Assembly (NCBI GenBank): GCA_027488135.1 | Contig: JAIYCH010000147.1 | Coordinates: 1 to 64,000 of the forward strand | Direction of reading: 5' to 3' | Source: Saprospiraceae bacterium | GTDB taxonomy: Bacteria > Bacteroidota > Bacteroidia > Chitinophagales > Saprospiraceae | Length of the DNA stretch: 64,000 nucleotides | Part shown: positions 8,430 to 16,456 of the stretch, piece after piece | Layout: every line of letters starts with the position of its first letter | Position numbering within the stretch: position 1 is the first letter of the stretch | The notes under the pieces: model-generated | Told to the model about the DNA's origin: nothing | What the model saw: only the letters and a program-made list of their open reading frames with translations | Databases searched by the model: none | Made by a program: the position numbers and the translations under genes

Positions 8430-9434
8430 ATGAAAAGTCCAATCTCAGGTCTGGAAATGAAATTAACCAAGGAAAAAAGGTCAATGATTTTCAGAAAGGA
8501 AACATTTGACATTGTTTTTATTTATTACCTATGCGAGGAAAGCGGAGAACAATTTACCACAGCGTCATTAGATGAGTTGAATATGAATCAGGTACATAAT
8601 CAATACCGGGATAAATTCAATATTCCCTTCCCTGACGAAATTAATAATATTCGCGGTAAGTATGGTTTGTCAGCATCCAAGATGTCAGAAATTTTAGGCT
8701 TTGGAGTAAACAGTTACCGCCAATATGAAGCTGGCGAAATTCCTAGTGTAGCTAACGCCAAGTTAATACAAATGGTGGATGACCCACAAAATTTTATAGA
8801 AATGATAGCATTGTGTGGCACATTGGATGAAAAAGCCAGAAGTAAATACATTCAAAAAGCGATATCTCTTGCAGAAGAAAAGAAAAGGAACATTTTCAAT
8901 TTAAATTTCAAAGAATATTTACTTGGCAACCATTTGGCCGATATTTATTCTGGGTATAGAAATCCAAACCTTGAAAAAATAACCGAAATGGTGGTTTATT
9001 TTTCAGTTAAACTATCACCTTTCAAGACAAAGATGAATAAACTGTTGTTTTATGCAGATTTTTTAATGTTTAAGCAAAGTTGTTTTTCCATTAGTGGAAT
9101 GCGTTACAAAGCTATTGACATGGGCCCAGTACCTATTAATTTTCAAAGTATATTTGAATATTTAGCCAACAAAGACGAAATTGATATTTTCACTACAGAA
9201 TTTCCTCAAGGTTACATTGGCGAACAATTCAAGGCAAAAAATGATAGGCCTTTTAAATCAGATTTTTTTTCAGAAAATGAATTGAACGTTTTAGAAAAGG
9301 TAGCCACAGTATTCAAACCAACCACTACACACGAAATGATTGAAATAAGTCATTTGGAAGAAGCCTGGAAAAAAAAAAAAAAAAATAAGAATGTCATAAG
9401 TTATAAATATGCATTTTATTTAAACCAAATGTAA
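8430..9434 (+). CDS. Panacea (SocA/DUF4065) antitoxin with MqsA-type helix-turn-helix
   Basis: A 334-residue protein starting at ATG 8430. Residues ~1-45 look like a degenerated MqsA/YgiT N-terminal region without its zinc cysteines; ~65-125 are an XRE/MqsA-type helix-turn-helix (IRGKYGLSASKMSEILGFGVNSYRQYEAGEIPS); ~180-330 are a Panacea domain (MNKLLFYADFLMFKQ, ISGMRYKAIDMGPVPINFQSIFEYL, ENELNVLEKVA, ISYKYAFYL). Panacea domains neutralise many unrelated toxins, and the helix-turn-helix gives autoregulation. It pairs with the MqsR-like toxin upstream. Near the C terminus a run of 17 A encodes five Lys (9369-9385). The frame continues into the conserved end, so the gene is intact as sequenced. 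Confidence 0.8.
   Translation: MKSPISGLEMKLTKEKRSMIFRKETFDIVFIYYLCEESGEQFTTASLDELNMNQVHNQYRDKFNIPFPDEINNIRGKYGLSASKMSEILGFGVNSYRQYEAGEIPSVANAKLIQMVDDPQNFIEMIALCGTLDEKARSKYIQKAISLAEEKKRNIFNLNFKEYLLGNHLADIYSGYRNPNLEKITEMVVYFSVKLSPFKTKMNKLLFYADFLMFKQSCFSISGMRYKAIDMGPVPINFQSIFEYLANKDEIDIFTTEFPQGYIGEQFKAKNDRPFKSDFFSENELNVLEKVATVFKPTTTHEMIEISHLEEAWKKKKKNKNVISYKYAFYLNQM
9369..9385 (+). repeat. A17 homopolymer inside the antitoxin gene
   Basis: Seventeen consecutive A residues within the last fifth of the Panacea domain, where other family members usually have a more mixed sequence between AW and ISY. Such tracts slip during replication and transcription. Confidence 0.9.
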
Positions 9435-9607
9435 GATGAGTAAATACTAGAGGTTGCAAACCAAATAGCTGATAAGAATAATACTGGCCAGATGAAAATA
9501 CATTGAATGAAATATTAAAATTCTGAAATTTGAAATTCACATTCGTTATGAATAATTAAGATAAAAAGCTAATTTGGTTAAAGGTATTGAATACCTAACA
9601 TTAAATA

Positions 9608-9945
9608 ATGAATTCCATTCCTGGTATTTTCAATGATGTCATAGGACACGTAATGCTTAGCCCTAACAGTTCTTATTGTGATGCATCACTGCTTATTGGA
9701 ATAATATGCCGTGATTTAATGGATGGCAATTTAGAAAATAGCTACATCAAATATGATCCAAATAGTCCGTTGGCCACCTCCCTTAAAAGTAAGGGATATA
9801 ATTTGGGCATTTTTGGTGGATTTATAGGATGGGAAGCCTTCGATGATTGATTACCTCCATCTGAAAATTTCCTTTAATCTAAAGGTATTTTTGTTCACAT
9901 TGACATCAAAAAAATACAGGCAACCCATTCTGGCCTTTCTTGAAA
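9608..9945 (+). pseudogene. Remnant of an iron-sulfur L-serine dehydratase (N-terminal part)
   Basis: The first 80 codons (IPGIFNDVIGHVMLSPNSSY, then CDASLLIGIICRDLMDG, YDPNSPLATSLKSKGYNLGI, FGGFIGWEAFDD) follow the N terminus of the single-chain L-serine ammonia-lyase family (IFNDVIGPVM.GPSSSHTA, FDPNGSLA, GSDMGL.GG..GW...D). A TGA stands where the family has Arg (DDRLP). The same frame then continues with LPPSENFL, a TAA, SKGIFVHIDIKKIQATHSG and another stop, again matching the family (..HPNT region). The rest of the ~450-residue enzyme, including the Fe-S cysteines, is absent. The motif SSSH is degraded to NSSYC. This is a decayed, truncated gene. Confidence 0.75.
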
Positions 9946-10000
9946 ATACCCGTGTTAAAATTTTATAAATTATGTTGAAAGGGAACTTAAAACCTAGGAA

Positions 10001-11455
10001 ATGAGAAAGACAGCAATATTCGGATTTATTATAATGACATCCTTTAGATTAATGCTTGCTCAAGCACCCCATCTGATGAGTTACCAAGCGGTAATATGGG
10101 ATGGGAGTGGAAATATGGTAGCTGAGAAAATAGTGAGTATCAAGATTTCCATTCTTCAAGGTTCTGTCACAGGACCAACCGTATATGCTGAAACTCACAG
10201 GATACAAACTAATGTCAATGGTTTGGTAAGCCTTTTGATTGGAGGAGGAACGAGTGTAACAGGAAAGATTTCAGATATAAACTGGGGAGGTGGAAGTTTT
10301 TTCCTGAAAACCGAAACGGATCCTACCGGAGGTGCTAATTTTTCCATTATTGGCACTACCCAATTGGTAAGTGTTCCGTATGCCATCCATTCTAACACGT
10401 CAAATAACCTTGTTACACCTACTCCTGGTTTACCTGGACAAATATTAACGGCAGATAAAGAGGGCAAACCAATATGGATGTCAACTTATCCGACGATTAA
10501 TACCACAAATTCTTCTAATATAACGACAAATACTGCAGTAAGTGGTGGAAATGTCACCTCTGATGGAGGAGCACCCATTACTGCCAAAGGTGTAGTTTGG
10601 TCAACATTTCCCAATCCATCCGTTTCATTAAGTACAAAAACGAATAATGGGACCGGTTTGGGTGCATTTTCTGCTTCCCTAAGTGGATTAACTCCAAACA
10701 CCACCTATTATGGTCGGGCATTTGCGACGAATAGTGTTGGCACTGGATATGGGAATGAAATAAGTTTTACAACCGCCGCTGGCTTAACCATGAATATCCC
10801 ATGTACTGGAACGCCAACTATTAAAGATATTGACGGGAATAGTTACAATACGGTTCAGATTGGTACGCAATGCTGGACAAAGGAGAATTTAAAGGTTACT
10901 AAGTATAATGATAACAGTATGATCCCATTAGAAGCCATTGGTAGTATTAATGGCATTTCTTCCAAATGGCAGAACCTTACCATTGGATCCTACAGCATTT
11001 ATGCTAATGAAATAAGTACAGGAACAAACCCCACAATCTATGGCTTTTTATATAACTGGTATGCGGCAAAAGGGATAGCTACCATTGGGAGTAACAACTT
11101 TAAAAATATCTGCCCCATAGGTTGGCATATTCCGACAGATGGAGAATGGACCATCTTAACGAATTTCCTTGGTGGAGACGTAGCAGGTGGGAAAATGAAA
11201 CAATCAGGAACAACGCTTTGGAATGCTCCAAATACAGGTGCCGACAACGCGAGTGGTCTCACCGTCATACCAGCTGGCTCGCGTAATAGTGATGGTAGTT
11301 TTTCCGGAATCAGGAGCAATGCTTTCTTTTGGAGTTCATCAGAGGATGGAAATAACTACGGTTGTTACCGCAATATAATCTTCAACAACAATAACATCAG
11401 CAGGTATATCAACTACAAGTCTGCGGGTGCCTCCCTCCGATGCCTAAGGGATTGA
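10001..11455 (+). CDS. FISUMP-domain secreted protein (paralogue of the gene at 2271)
   Basis: 484 residues with the same architecture as the leftward protein at 2271-3725: signal peptide (MRKTAIFGFIIMTSFRLMLAQ), a conserved collar region (LMSYQAVIWDGSGNMV, VSLLIGGGTSV), a fibronectin-III-like domain (SDGGAPITAKGVVWS, LTPNTTYYGRAFATN) and a C-terminal FISUMP domain (DGNSYNTVQIGTQCWTKENL, GWHIPTDGEWTIL, GGKMK, FFWSSSEDG, GASLRCLRD). The two proteins are alike over their whole length, so this is a duplicated gene in inverted orientation about 6 kb apart. Probably a surface protein; no T9SS tail was seen. Confidence 0.88.
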   Translation: MRKTAIFGFIIMTSFRLMLAQAPHLMSYQAVIWDGSGNMVAEKIVSIKISILQGSVTGPTVYAETHRIQTNVNGLVSLLIGGGTSVTGKISDINWGGGSFFLKTETDPTGGANFSIIGTTQLVSVPYAIHSNTSNNLVTPTPGLPGQILTADKEGKPIWMSTYPTINTTNSSNITTNTAVSGGNVTSDGGAPITAKGVVWSTFPNPSVSLSTKTNNGTGLGAFSASLSGLTPNTTYYGRAFATNSVGTGYGNEISFTTAAGLTMNIPCTGTPTIKDIDGNSYNTVQIGTQCWTKENLKVTKYNDNSMIPLEAIGSINGISSKWQNLTIGSYSIYANEISTGTNPTIYGFLYNWYAAKGIATIGSNNFKNICPIGWHIPTDGEWTILTNFLGGDVAGGKMKQSGTTLWNAPNTGADNASGLTVIPAGSRNSDGSFSGIRSNAFFWSSSEDGNNYGCYRNIIFNNNNISRYINYKSAGASLRCLRD

Positions 11456-11593
11456 CCAAACAGCGTTTTTTGATGATTTTATACTAAATTATAATTTAAC
11501 TTAGCGCATATTTCGAAATAATCCTTCACACTTACTTTAAAAATTGGGTAGATTGCTTGAAGTATTTTATTCTAACAGATTTTAATTTTTACG

Positions 11594-12658
11594 ATGAACA
11601 AAATATTACTTTTTAGCTTTTTGACAATTCTTACCTACTGCAACGGACAAGAAAAAGTAAACACAGGGAAAGAACTAAATACTACCAACGCGAGTCCCAA
11701 GGTGATAAGAAATTTTAAGGCAATAGGTTTTGCTCCCGATTTTGATACTACCTTAGTCAGCCAATACATTCGAAGTATTTTTCAAGATTCGAGAGGAAAT
11801 TTATGGTTTGGCACCTTTGAAGGCATAGTAAGATATGACATAAAAACACTGACCTATTTTTCTACGCCGGAGGGATTTATTTCCAATAGTGTATTTGCCA
11901 TAAATGAAGATAAAACGGGAAATATATGGATTGGGACTGACCAAGGCGTTTATAGATATGACGGAAATACCTTTAAAAATTTTAATCAAAAAGATGGGCT
12001 AAACCATATCGATATTAGTCGAAAAGCTATACTTGTTGACAAATCTGGTACTATTTGGGTAGGTACACATGGAGGTGTTTACCGATACGACCCATCTGCT
12101 GATAGTAAAGTCGGTCAAAGTTTTTCATTATTCCACCAACTTCCCCCTATCAATATTGCTGGGATCATGGAAGATAAAAAGGGTAACATTTGTTTTGCGT
12201 CCTCCAACCAGGGTGTTTTTCGCTATGATGGTAAAACAATTATCAATATGGTAGATAAGGAAGAATTAAGCAATAACTTTGCGGGAGGTATAGCACAGGA
12301 TAACGATGGCAATATGTGGTTTACTATGAAAACCGGAATTTGCAAATATGATGGAAAAACTTTAACAGAATACACAACCAAAGACGGCTTGGGTGGAACT
12401 GAATTTTGGGGCATAATTATCGAACGGTCGGGTATAATCTGGGTTACAGCCAGAGGAAGTACCACAAGATTTGACCCTTCCATTCCCTTACCAAATCAAG
12501 ATGCGTTTACAGTATTTACACCTGAAGACGGTTTAAATTGTTGCGTTCAAAGTATGTTTCAAGATAAATCGGGAAGAATGTGGTGGGGCACAGGGCAAGG
12601 ACTCTATCGATTTGATGGTAAACGTTTTTATCAGGTAAAACAAAATGGCCCCTGGTAG
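11594..12658 (+). CDS. Two-component-regulator propeller domain protein (exported)
   Basis: 354 residues with an N-terminal signal (MNKILLFSFLTILTYCNGQ); Cys16 might be lipidated. The remainder is a row of seven or so blades of the Reg_prop type, each reading roughly DSRGNLWFGTFEGIVRYD, KTGNIWIGTDQGVYRYDG or KSGTIWVGTHGGVYRYD. In hybrid two-component systems these blades form the periplasmic sensor half; here there is no membrane segment, kinase or response-regulator part, so it is a stand-alone propeller. Probable role is ligand or protein binding in the periplasm. No partner gene is adjacent. Confidence 0.85.
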   Translation: MNKILLFSFLTILTYCNGQEKVNTGKELNTTNASPKVIRNFKAIGFAPDFDTTLVSQYIRSIFQDSRGNLWFGTFEGIVRYDIKTLTYFSTPEGFISNSVFAINEDKTGNIWIGTDQGVYRYDGNTFKNFNQKDGLNHIDISRKAILVDKSGTIWVGTHGGVYRYDPSADSKVGQSFSLFHQLPPINIAGIMEDKKGNICFASSNQGVFRYDGKTIINMVDKEELSNNFAGGIAQDNDGNMWFTMKTGICKYDGKTLTEYTTKDGLGGTEFWGIIIERSGIIWVTARGSTTRFDPSIPLPNQDAFTVFTPEDGLNCCVQSMFQDKSGRMWWGTGQGLYRFDGKRFYQVKQNGPW

Positions 12659-12925
12659 TTTAGCAAATTTAGCCGACTCAAGTAATTTGAAAAAAGTATG
12701 CGAAAAATAGGTATCTAGTTGATATGTTAATACTTAACACATTTGAAACAGCAACTATTTTTACTTTATAGTGTCACTTTATTAAAATTAGTGGCTCACT
12801 TTAACCCGGAATATCCCGCTTTACGTTTTAGTAATACAAGAAATTGGCAATTTCGAAGGGCAAAACTACATTCCACCAATGAACTTAGTATGTTGCACAA
12901 AGCTTCATTTAGCCAGTAAATCGCA

Positions 12926-13546
12926 CTATTCAAGTTTCAATACTTTTATGTCTCTAATTAAATTTTGCATACTATCTGGGTCAAGTCCATTATATATGCC
13001 ACGAATATGCCTTTGCTTGTCTATGAGAATAAAGTTTTCTGTATGTAAAAAAACATCATTACCCTTTTTAACACCTTCATCCTCCTCTACAAAATAATAT
13101 TTGCGTCCCAAATCATATATTTCATCTTTATCTCCTGTTAAAAGTTTCCATCTTTTAAAATTAACTTTTTTCTCTTCTGCATATTCTTTTAAAACGGGCA
13201 CACTATCTTTTTCAGGTGTTACGCTATGAGATAATAGCTGTATTTCATCGTCATTGATAAATTCTTTTTGTATGTCAGACATACTATTTGTCATTTCAAG
13301 ACAAATGCCTGGGCAACTGGTAAAGAAGAAATCTGCAACACAAATTTTACCCTCAATGTCCTTCTCTGTAAAAGATTCATTTTCTTGATTTATGAGTTTA
13401 AATGGTCTGATTTTGTGAAAAGTACTTTCATTTTTCATTTCCCATTTTGGGGTAAAATCGGGAGTGTGGTAATAAGGAAGTTGTTTTTTGTCAACCTTAC
13501 ACGATACGATTATCCATAGACAAAGAATTATATAATATTTTCTCAT
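12926..13546 (-). CDS. SCO1/SenC-family copper chaperone or thiol-disulfide protein
   Basis: 206 residues: signal/lipobox with Cys16 (WIIVSCKVDK), then a thioredoxin-like SCO domain. The copper ligands are present: CPGIC (Cys78, Cys82) and the distal His168 in DVFLHTEN. FADFFFTSCPG is the standard SCO core with F at its usual site. SCO proteins deliver copper to the CuA site of cytochrome oxidase or act as periplasmic thiol redox proteins. Its 5' end overlaps the MORN-type gene by 4 bp (ATGA), making it the last gene of a leftward operon headed by an ECF sigma factor. That context suggests a role in metal or redox stress rather than only in oxidase assembly. Confidence 0.9.
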   Translation of the reverse strand: MRKYYIILCLWIIVSCKVDKKQLPYYHTPDFTPKWEMKNESTFHKIRPFKLINQENESFTEKDIEGKICVADFFFTSCPGICLEMTNSMSDIQKEFINDDEIQLLSHSVTPEKDSVPVLKEYAEEKKVNFKRWKLLTGDKDEIYDLGRKYYFVEEDEGVKKGNDVFLHTENFILIDKQRHIRGIYNGLDPDSMQNLIRDIKVLKLE

Positions 13547-14145
13547 TTCATTTTTTCATTTTTTAATGTGTAACAAAGTGCTGACTTTTGAAGTCCGTAT
13601 CTTACACCATCTTTTACTTCGTAATTAATAAATGGTTTTCCATTTTCTCGCCATGCTTTTTGCATGCCATTTTCTTGGTCATTAGTAAAACTTAATTCAT
13701 AATACTGGCTTCCACTTTCATACCACTGTTTCTGAATGCCTTCACGTTTGTCATTGATATATATAAAATCAAATTTTTTATTTCCATTTTGCCAATAACC
13801 AAAATGTCTCCCATAACCAATTCCATCTTTATAATTTCGTTCTGTTTCCAATTTGGCATTAGGGAAAAACGTTTTGGTTAAACCGTGTTGCTTTCCTTGA
13901 AAATAAGAACCAATACTTTTTAAAGTTCCGGTGGCGTATTCTTCTTTTATAAATCCAGAATAGGGTTTACTACCTTGGTAATAAACCCCATTCTGTAATT
14001 TTAACTTGGCATTGTTTAGAACAATAGTATCATTTGGAATTTGCGACAAATCTACTTTTTGATCTTTTGGTTGAGAACATCCAAAAGTGAAAACGCAAAC
14101 TATAAAAAATGCATTTTTAATTAGTGAAAGTTCCCTTATTTCCAT
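13543..14145 (-). CDS. MORN/YwqK-type repeat lipoprotein
   Basis: 200 residues with a signal ending in FTFGC (Cys23), a lipoprotein anchor. The body carries four or so YwqK/MORN-2 repeats: PYSGFIKEEYATGTLKSIGS, QGKQHGLTKTFFPNAKLETE, YGRHFGYWQNGNKKFDF, KREGIQKQWYESGSQYYELS, ENGMQKAWRENGKPFINYE. Such repeats form extended beta-sheets in exported proteins; catalytic activity is not expected. The start overlaps the YHYH gene by 29 bp and the end overlaps the SCO gene by 4 bp, so the three are translated from one message. Confidence 0.8.
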   Translation of the reverse strand: MEIRELSLIKNAFFIVCVFTFGCSQPKDQKVDLSQIPNDTIVLNNAKLKLQNGVYYQGSKPYSGFIKEEYATGTLKSIGSYFQGKQHGLTKTFFPNAKLETERNYKDGIGYGRHFGYWQNGNKKFDFIYINDKREGIQKQWYESGSQYYELSFTNDQENGMQKAWRENGKPFINYEVKDGVRYGLQKSALCYTLKNEKMK

Positions 14146-14890
14146 AATAACTACCTGACTTTAATATATAATATCCTGTATTTAAATAATTTACGTTTGA
14201 TGCGTGATAGTGGTAAATGCCATTTGGGAAATCCTGTGTTGGTCCGAAATGTCCACCATAAGAATCTAAAGTTGGATAACCCCCCGTAGTATCCTTTCTG
14301 CCATAGATGGGAAAACCATCACGCAAAAATCCAATCAATTTTGCATCATCTGCCGAAGTGTACTTACCTGTAGTATGATAATGATAGTTTTTTTGAGGTG
14401 CTGGATGTGCACCTGAATTATCAAAAGTTGTCAAAGTCATAGCATCAAGTGGAATATTTGCACGTTCTTTATCATTAAAAATGGCTACTCCGTTTAGTGC
14501 CATACCAATTTCGCCTAATGATGTTGCATTCTTAGAAGAAGCTTCTTTTGGATTTGTAGGAATAGTCATAGAATAGTTTTGAGCTATCATTTCTGTATTT
14601 ACATTCGCTTTATGCCCCGATGGAAAAGCTTCATACAGAGCATGGCCAACGCCCCAATAAGGAGTTTTATGGTCGGGTAATCCATTACTTTTAAGTGTAA
14701 TACGACTCGTATTGGCACTTCCCCTGATAGAAATAGTTACAGCACTTGTATATTTTGATTGCACTACACTTGTTATTGAAACTGCTTCTTCATTTATTGT
14801 TGTATCTGGTAGGTCTTCTTCTGATTTACTACAAGAACAAATGGCAATACTTAAAGCCAAAAGGCTTAATTTTAAAACTGTTAATTTCAT
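14117..14890 (-). CDS. YHYH-domain lipoprotein
   Basis: 257 residues; lipobox with Cys20 (SIAICSC). The family motif YHYH occurs twice: NYHYHTTG (after PAPQK) and GIYHYHASN near the end, together with GFLRDGFPIYG between them. YHYH proteins are exported, His-rich proteins of unknown activity, thought to bind metal; they are frequently encoded near copper or SCO-type genes. Here the gene is third from the end of the ECF-sigma operon. Metal binding through the paired His clusters is an inference. Confidence 0.85.
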   Translation of the reverse strand: MKLTVLKLSLLALSIAICSCSKSEEDLPDTTINEEAVSITSVVQSKYTSAVTISIRGSANTSRITLKSNGLPDHKTPYWGVGHALYEAFPSGHKANVNTEMIAQNYSMTIPTNPKEASSKNATSLGEIGMALNGVAIFNDKERANIPLDAMTLTTFDNSGAHPAPQKNYHYHTTGKYTSADDAKLIGFLRDGFPIYGRKDTTGGYPTLDSYGGHFGPTQDFPNGIYHYHASNVNYLNTGYYILKSGSYYGNKGTFTN

Positions 14891-14933
14891 TTTGTTTATT
14901 TATTTTTAAAATATTTTTGACGAAAAAAATAGA

Positions 14934-15371
14934 TTATTTCCGTTCTTTTGGAGAAAATAACTTTACAATTTCATTAGTTAAATCATTAAAATCCTTTTCC
15001 TGTGAAGGTTTACATAAGTTTTTAATTTCTATGAAATGCTTGTAATTTATGCGTTCTGCAACCCCTTGTTGCTCTGAAATAAAGCCAATTAAGGAATCTA
15101 TTTTAGTTGTATCCAGTTTGAATTTAAGTTGAGAATATAAATTACTTCTTAATATTTTTAATGTCGTTTCGTTTTCATTTATCGCTTTGCGATGTTGTTG
15201 AATATATACATCATACTGTTTAATTTGTTCTTTATCAAAATTCAGTTTATCAATGATGATTGATTTTGGTTCTTTGTTAATCTTAGGACCATTAAAGAAC
15301 ATAAAAAGCAAGATGCTATTGGATATTAATAACCCAATAATAATAGTGGTTAGAAATCTTGATTTATTCAT
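14934..15371 (-). CDS. CpxP/Spy-like periplasmic heavy-metal-sensor protein
   Basis: 145 residues with an N-terminal membrane anchor (FLTTIIIGLLISNSILLFMFF) and an all-helical periplasmic part (LNFDKEQIKQYDVYIQQHRK, LRSNLYSQLK, IDSLIGFISEQQGVAERINYKHFIEIKNLC). The spaced helices and the YKHF.EI...C pattern resemble the CpxP/Spy/ZraP/CnrX superfamily of periplasmic stress sensors in Bacteroidota. It overlaps the anti-sigma candidate by 8 bp, which parallels cnrYXH-type systems where a periplasmic sensor modulates an anti-sigma factor. A single Cys and several His could bind metal. Confidence 0.7.
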   Translation of the reverse strand: MNKSRFLTTIIIGLLISNSILLFMFFNGPKINKEPKSIIIDKLNFDKEQIKQYDVYIQQHRKAINENETTLKILRSNLYSQLKFKLDTTKIDSLIGFISEQQGVAERINYKHFIEIKNLCKPSQEKDFNDLTNEIVKLFSPKERK

Positions 15372-15636
15372 TATATGAAAAATTATTGGTTTTGTAAATC
15401 ACAAAAGAAATATCAGTATAGTTATTCTTCTTCTTATTCAATACAATAGAAAACTCAGCAGAAATAAATACAATGAATAAACAAGCGACAACACTAGCCC
15501 AAAACAAAGGTATTATGCTTTGCCTTTGCATTTTACTTATGGTTTGAACATACAAGTTTTCACTTGGCTCTACCATTTTAATATTTGCTAACTGTTCAAA
15601 TACTCTATTCATATCTTGATTAGACGAGTTTTCCAT
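15364..15636 (-). CDS. Small single-pass membrane protein, putative anti-sigma factor
   Basis: 90 residues: a cytoplasmic N-terminal part (MNRVFEQLANIKMVEPSENL, then YVQTISKMQ), one membrane segment (IIPLFWASVVACLFIVFISAEFSIV, residues ~41-65) and a short outer tail. Size and topology fit short anti-sigma factors such as CnrY, and position directly behind the ECF sigma gene (2-bp gap) supports this. No zinc-binding HxxxCxxC motif is present, so it is not a ZAS-type anti-sigma. Function is inferred from context. Confidence 0.6.
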   Translation of the reverse strand: MENSSNQDMNRVFEQLANIKMVEPSENLYVQTISKMQRQSIIPLFWASVVACLFIVFISAEFSIVLNKKKNNYTDISFVIYKTNNFSYNE

Positions 15637-15638
15637 GA

Positions 15639-16154
15639 TTATCCTTTCTTGTTTAACAAAATTTCTAAATTATTTTTAGCTCTTTGAAACAAAGATTCCA
15701 ATGCTTTAACATTTAGATTCATTATTTCTGCTGTTTCTGCTTGAGATTTATCTTCTATTTTAAGTAAAATAAGTGCTGTTTTTTGATTGTCTGAAAGTTG
15801 GTTTATGGCTTCAAATATTTTTTGGCAGGCTTCTTTTAGTTCTAATTCAATGCCTGGGTGATTAAAATTTGAAGGTTGGAATTTGAAATTCGAATCATTG
15901 ATACTGAATATAGAATAAAGGAAATTTCTTTTTTGAGGGTTTTTCCCTTTTATGAAATCCAAGGATTGATTTATGGTAATACGATATACCCAAGTCTTTA
16001 AACTTGACTGTTTTTTGAAAGTATTGAGATTATCAAATACTTTTACAAAAACATCTTGTGTAATTTCTTCTGCATCTTCTATATTTTGAACATAATGCAG
16101 CGCCAGGTTAAAAACCATTTTATGGTGTTCAAAATATATCTCGTCAAATGTCAT
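15639..16154 (-). CDS. ECF-type RNA polymerase sigma factor
   Basis: 171 residues with sigma region 2 (FNLALHYVQNIEDAEEITQDVFVKVF, then SSLKTWVYRITINQSLDFI) and region 4 (INQLSDNQKTALILLKIEDK, SQAETAEIMNLNVKALESLFQRAKNNL). There are no regions 1 or 3, so it is an extracytoplasmic-function sigma factor. It is the first gene of a leftward six-gene run that includes a membrane anti-sigma candidate, a periplasmic CpxP-like sensor, YHYH and MORN lipoproteins and a SCO protein. The arrangement suggests a signal-responsive unit that activates its own operon. Confidence 0.92.
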   Translation of the reverse strand: MTFDEIYFEHHKMVFNLALHYVQNIEDAEEITQDVFVKVFDNLNTFKKQSSLKTWVYRITINQSLDFIKGKNPQKRNFLYSIFSINDSNFKFQPSNFNHPGIELELKEACQKIFEAINQLSDNQKTALILLKIEDKSQAETAEIMNLNVKALESLFQRAKNNLEILLNKKG

Positions 16155-16292
16155 TATAAATTTTAAGGATTAGACGATTTTTTTTCTTTATATCCTTTGT
16201 AGAATAATATTTTTATAAAATGTCACCTAACAATTTTTGGCTCCAAGATGCTGCTAACTTCTAGTCTGTTGTAAGTATAAAATTTGTAAGTT

Positions 16293-16451
16293 ATGATTTT
16301 CTTAATTCTAATAGGTTCAGTTGCGTTAATACATCTCATTTTTTACACATTTTTCCAGCAACAATTAGTACGTGGAAACTTTAAAGATGCAAATTTACTC
16401 CATTTATTTTTTTCCCCTGATGAATACATTTTTGGACCAATCGTTTTCTAA
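16293..16451 (+). CDS. Possible small membrane protein of 52 residues
   Basis: An ATG-started frame encodes a hydrophobic N-terminal segment (MIFLILIGSVALIHLIFYTF) followed by QQQLVRGNFKDANL and an acidic-aromatic tail. It lies in the gene-poor stretch upstream of the ECF operon and just before a decayed gene. It may be a genuine small membrane protein or chance; no family was recognised. Confidence 0.25.
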   Translation: MIFLILIGSVALIHLIFYTFFQQQLVRGNFKDANLLHLFFSPDEYIFGPIVF

Positions 16452-16456
16452 TTAAC

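Noticed and set aside
10195-11319. Several antisense frames in the second FISUMP gene
   Set aside because: Shadows of the real gene in other frames.
16171-16200. CGTCTA and TACAAAG on the minus strand as ECF autopromoter elements
   Set aside because: Spacing is close to right but the -35 part does not match a known ECF consensus; too weak to list.
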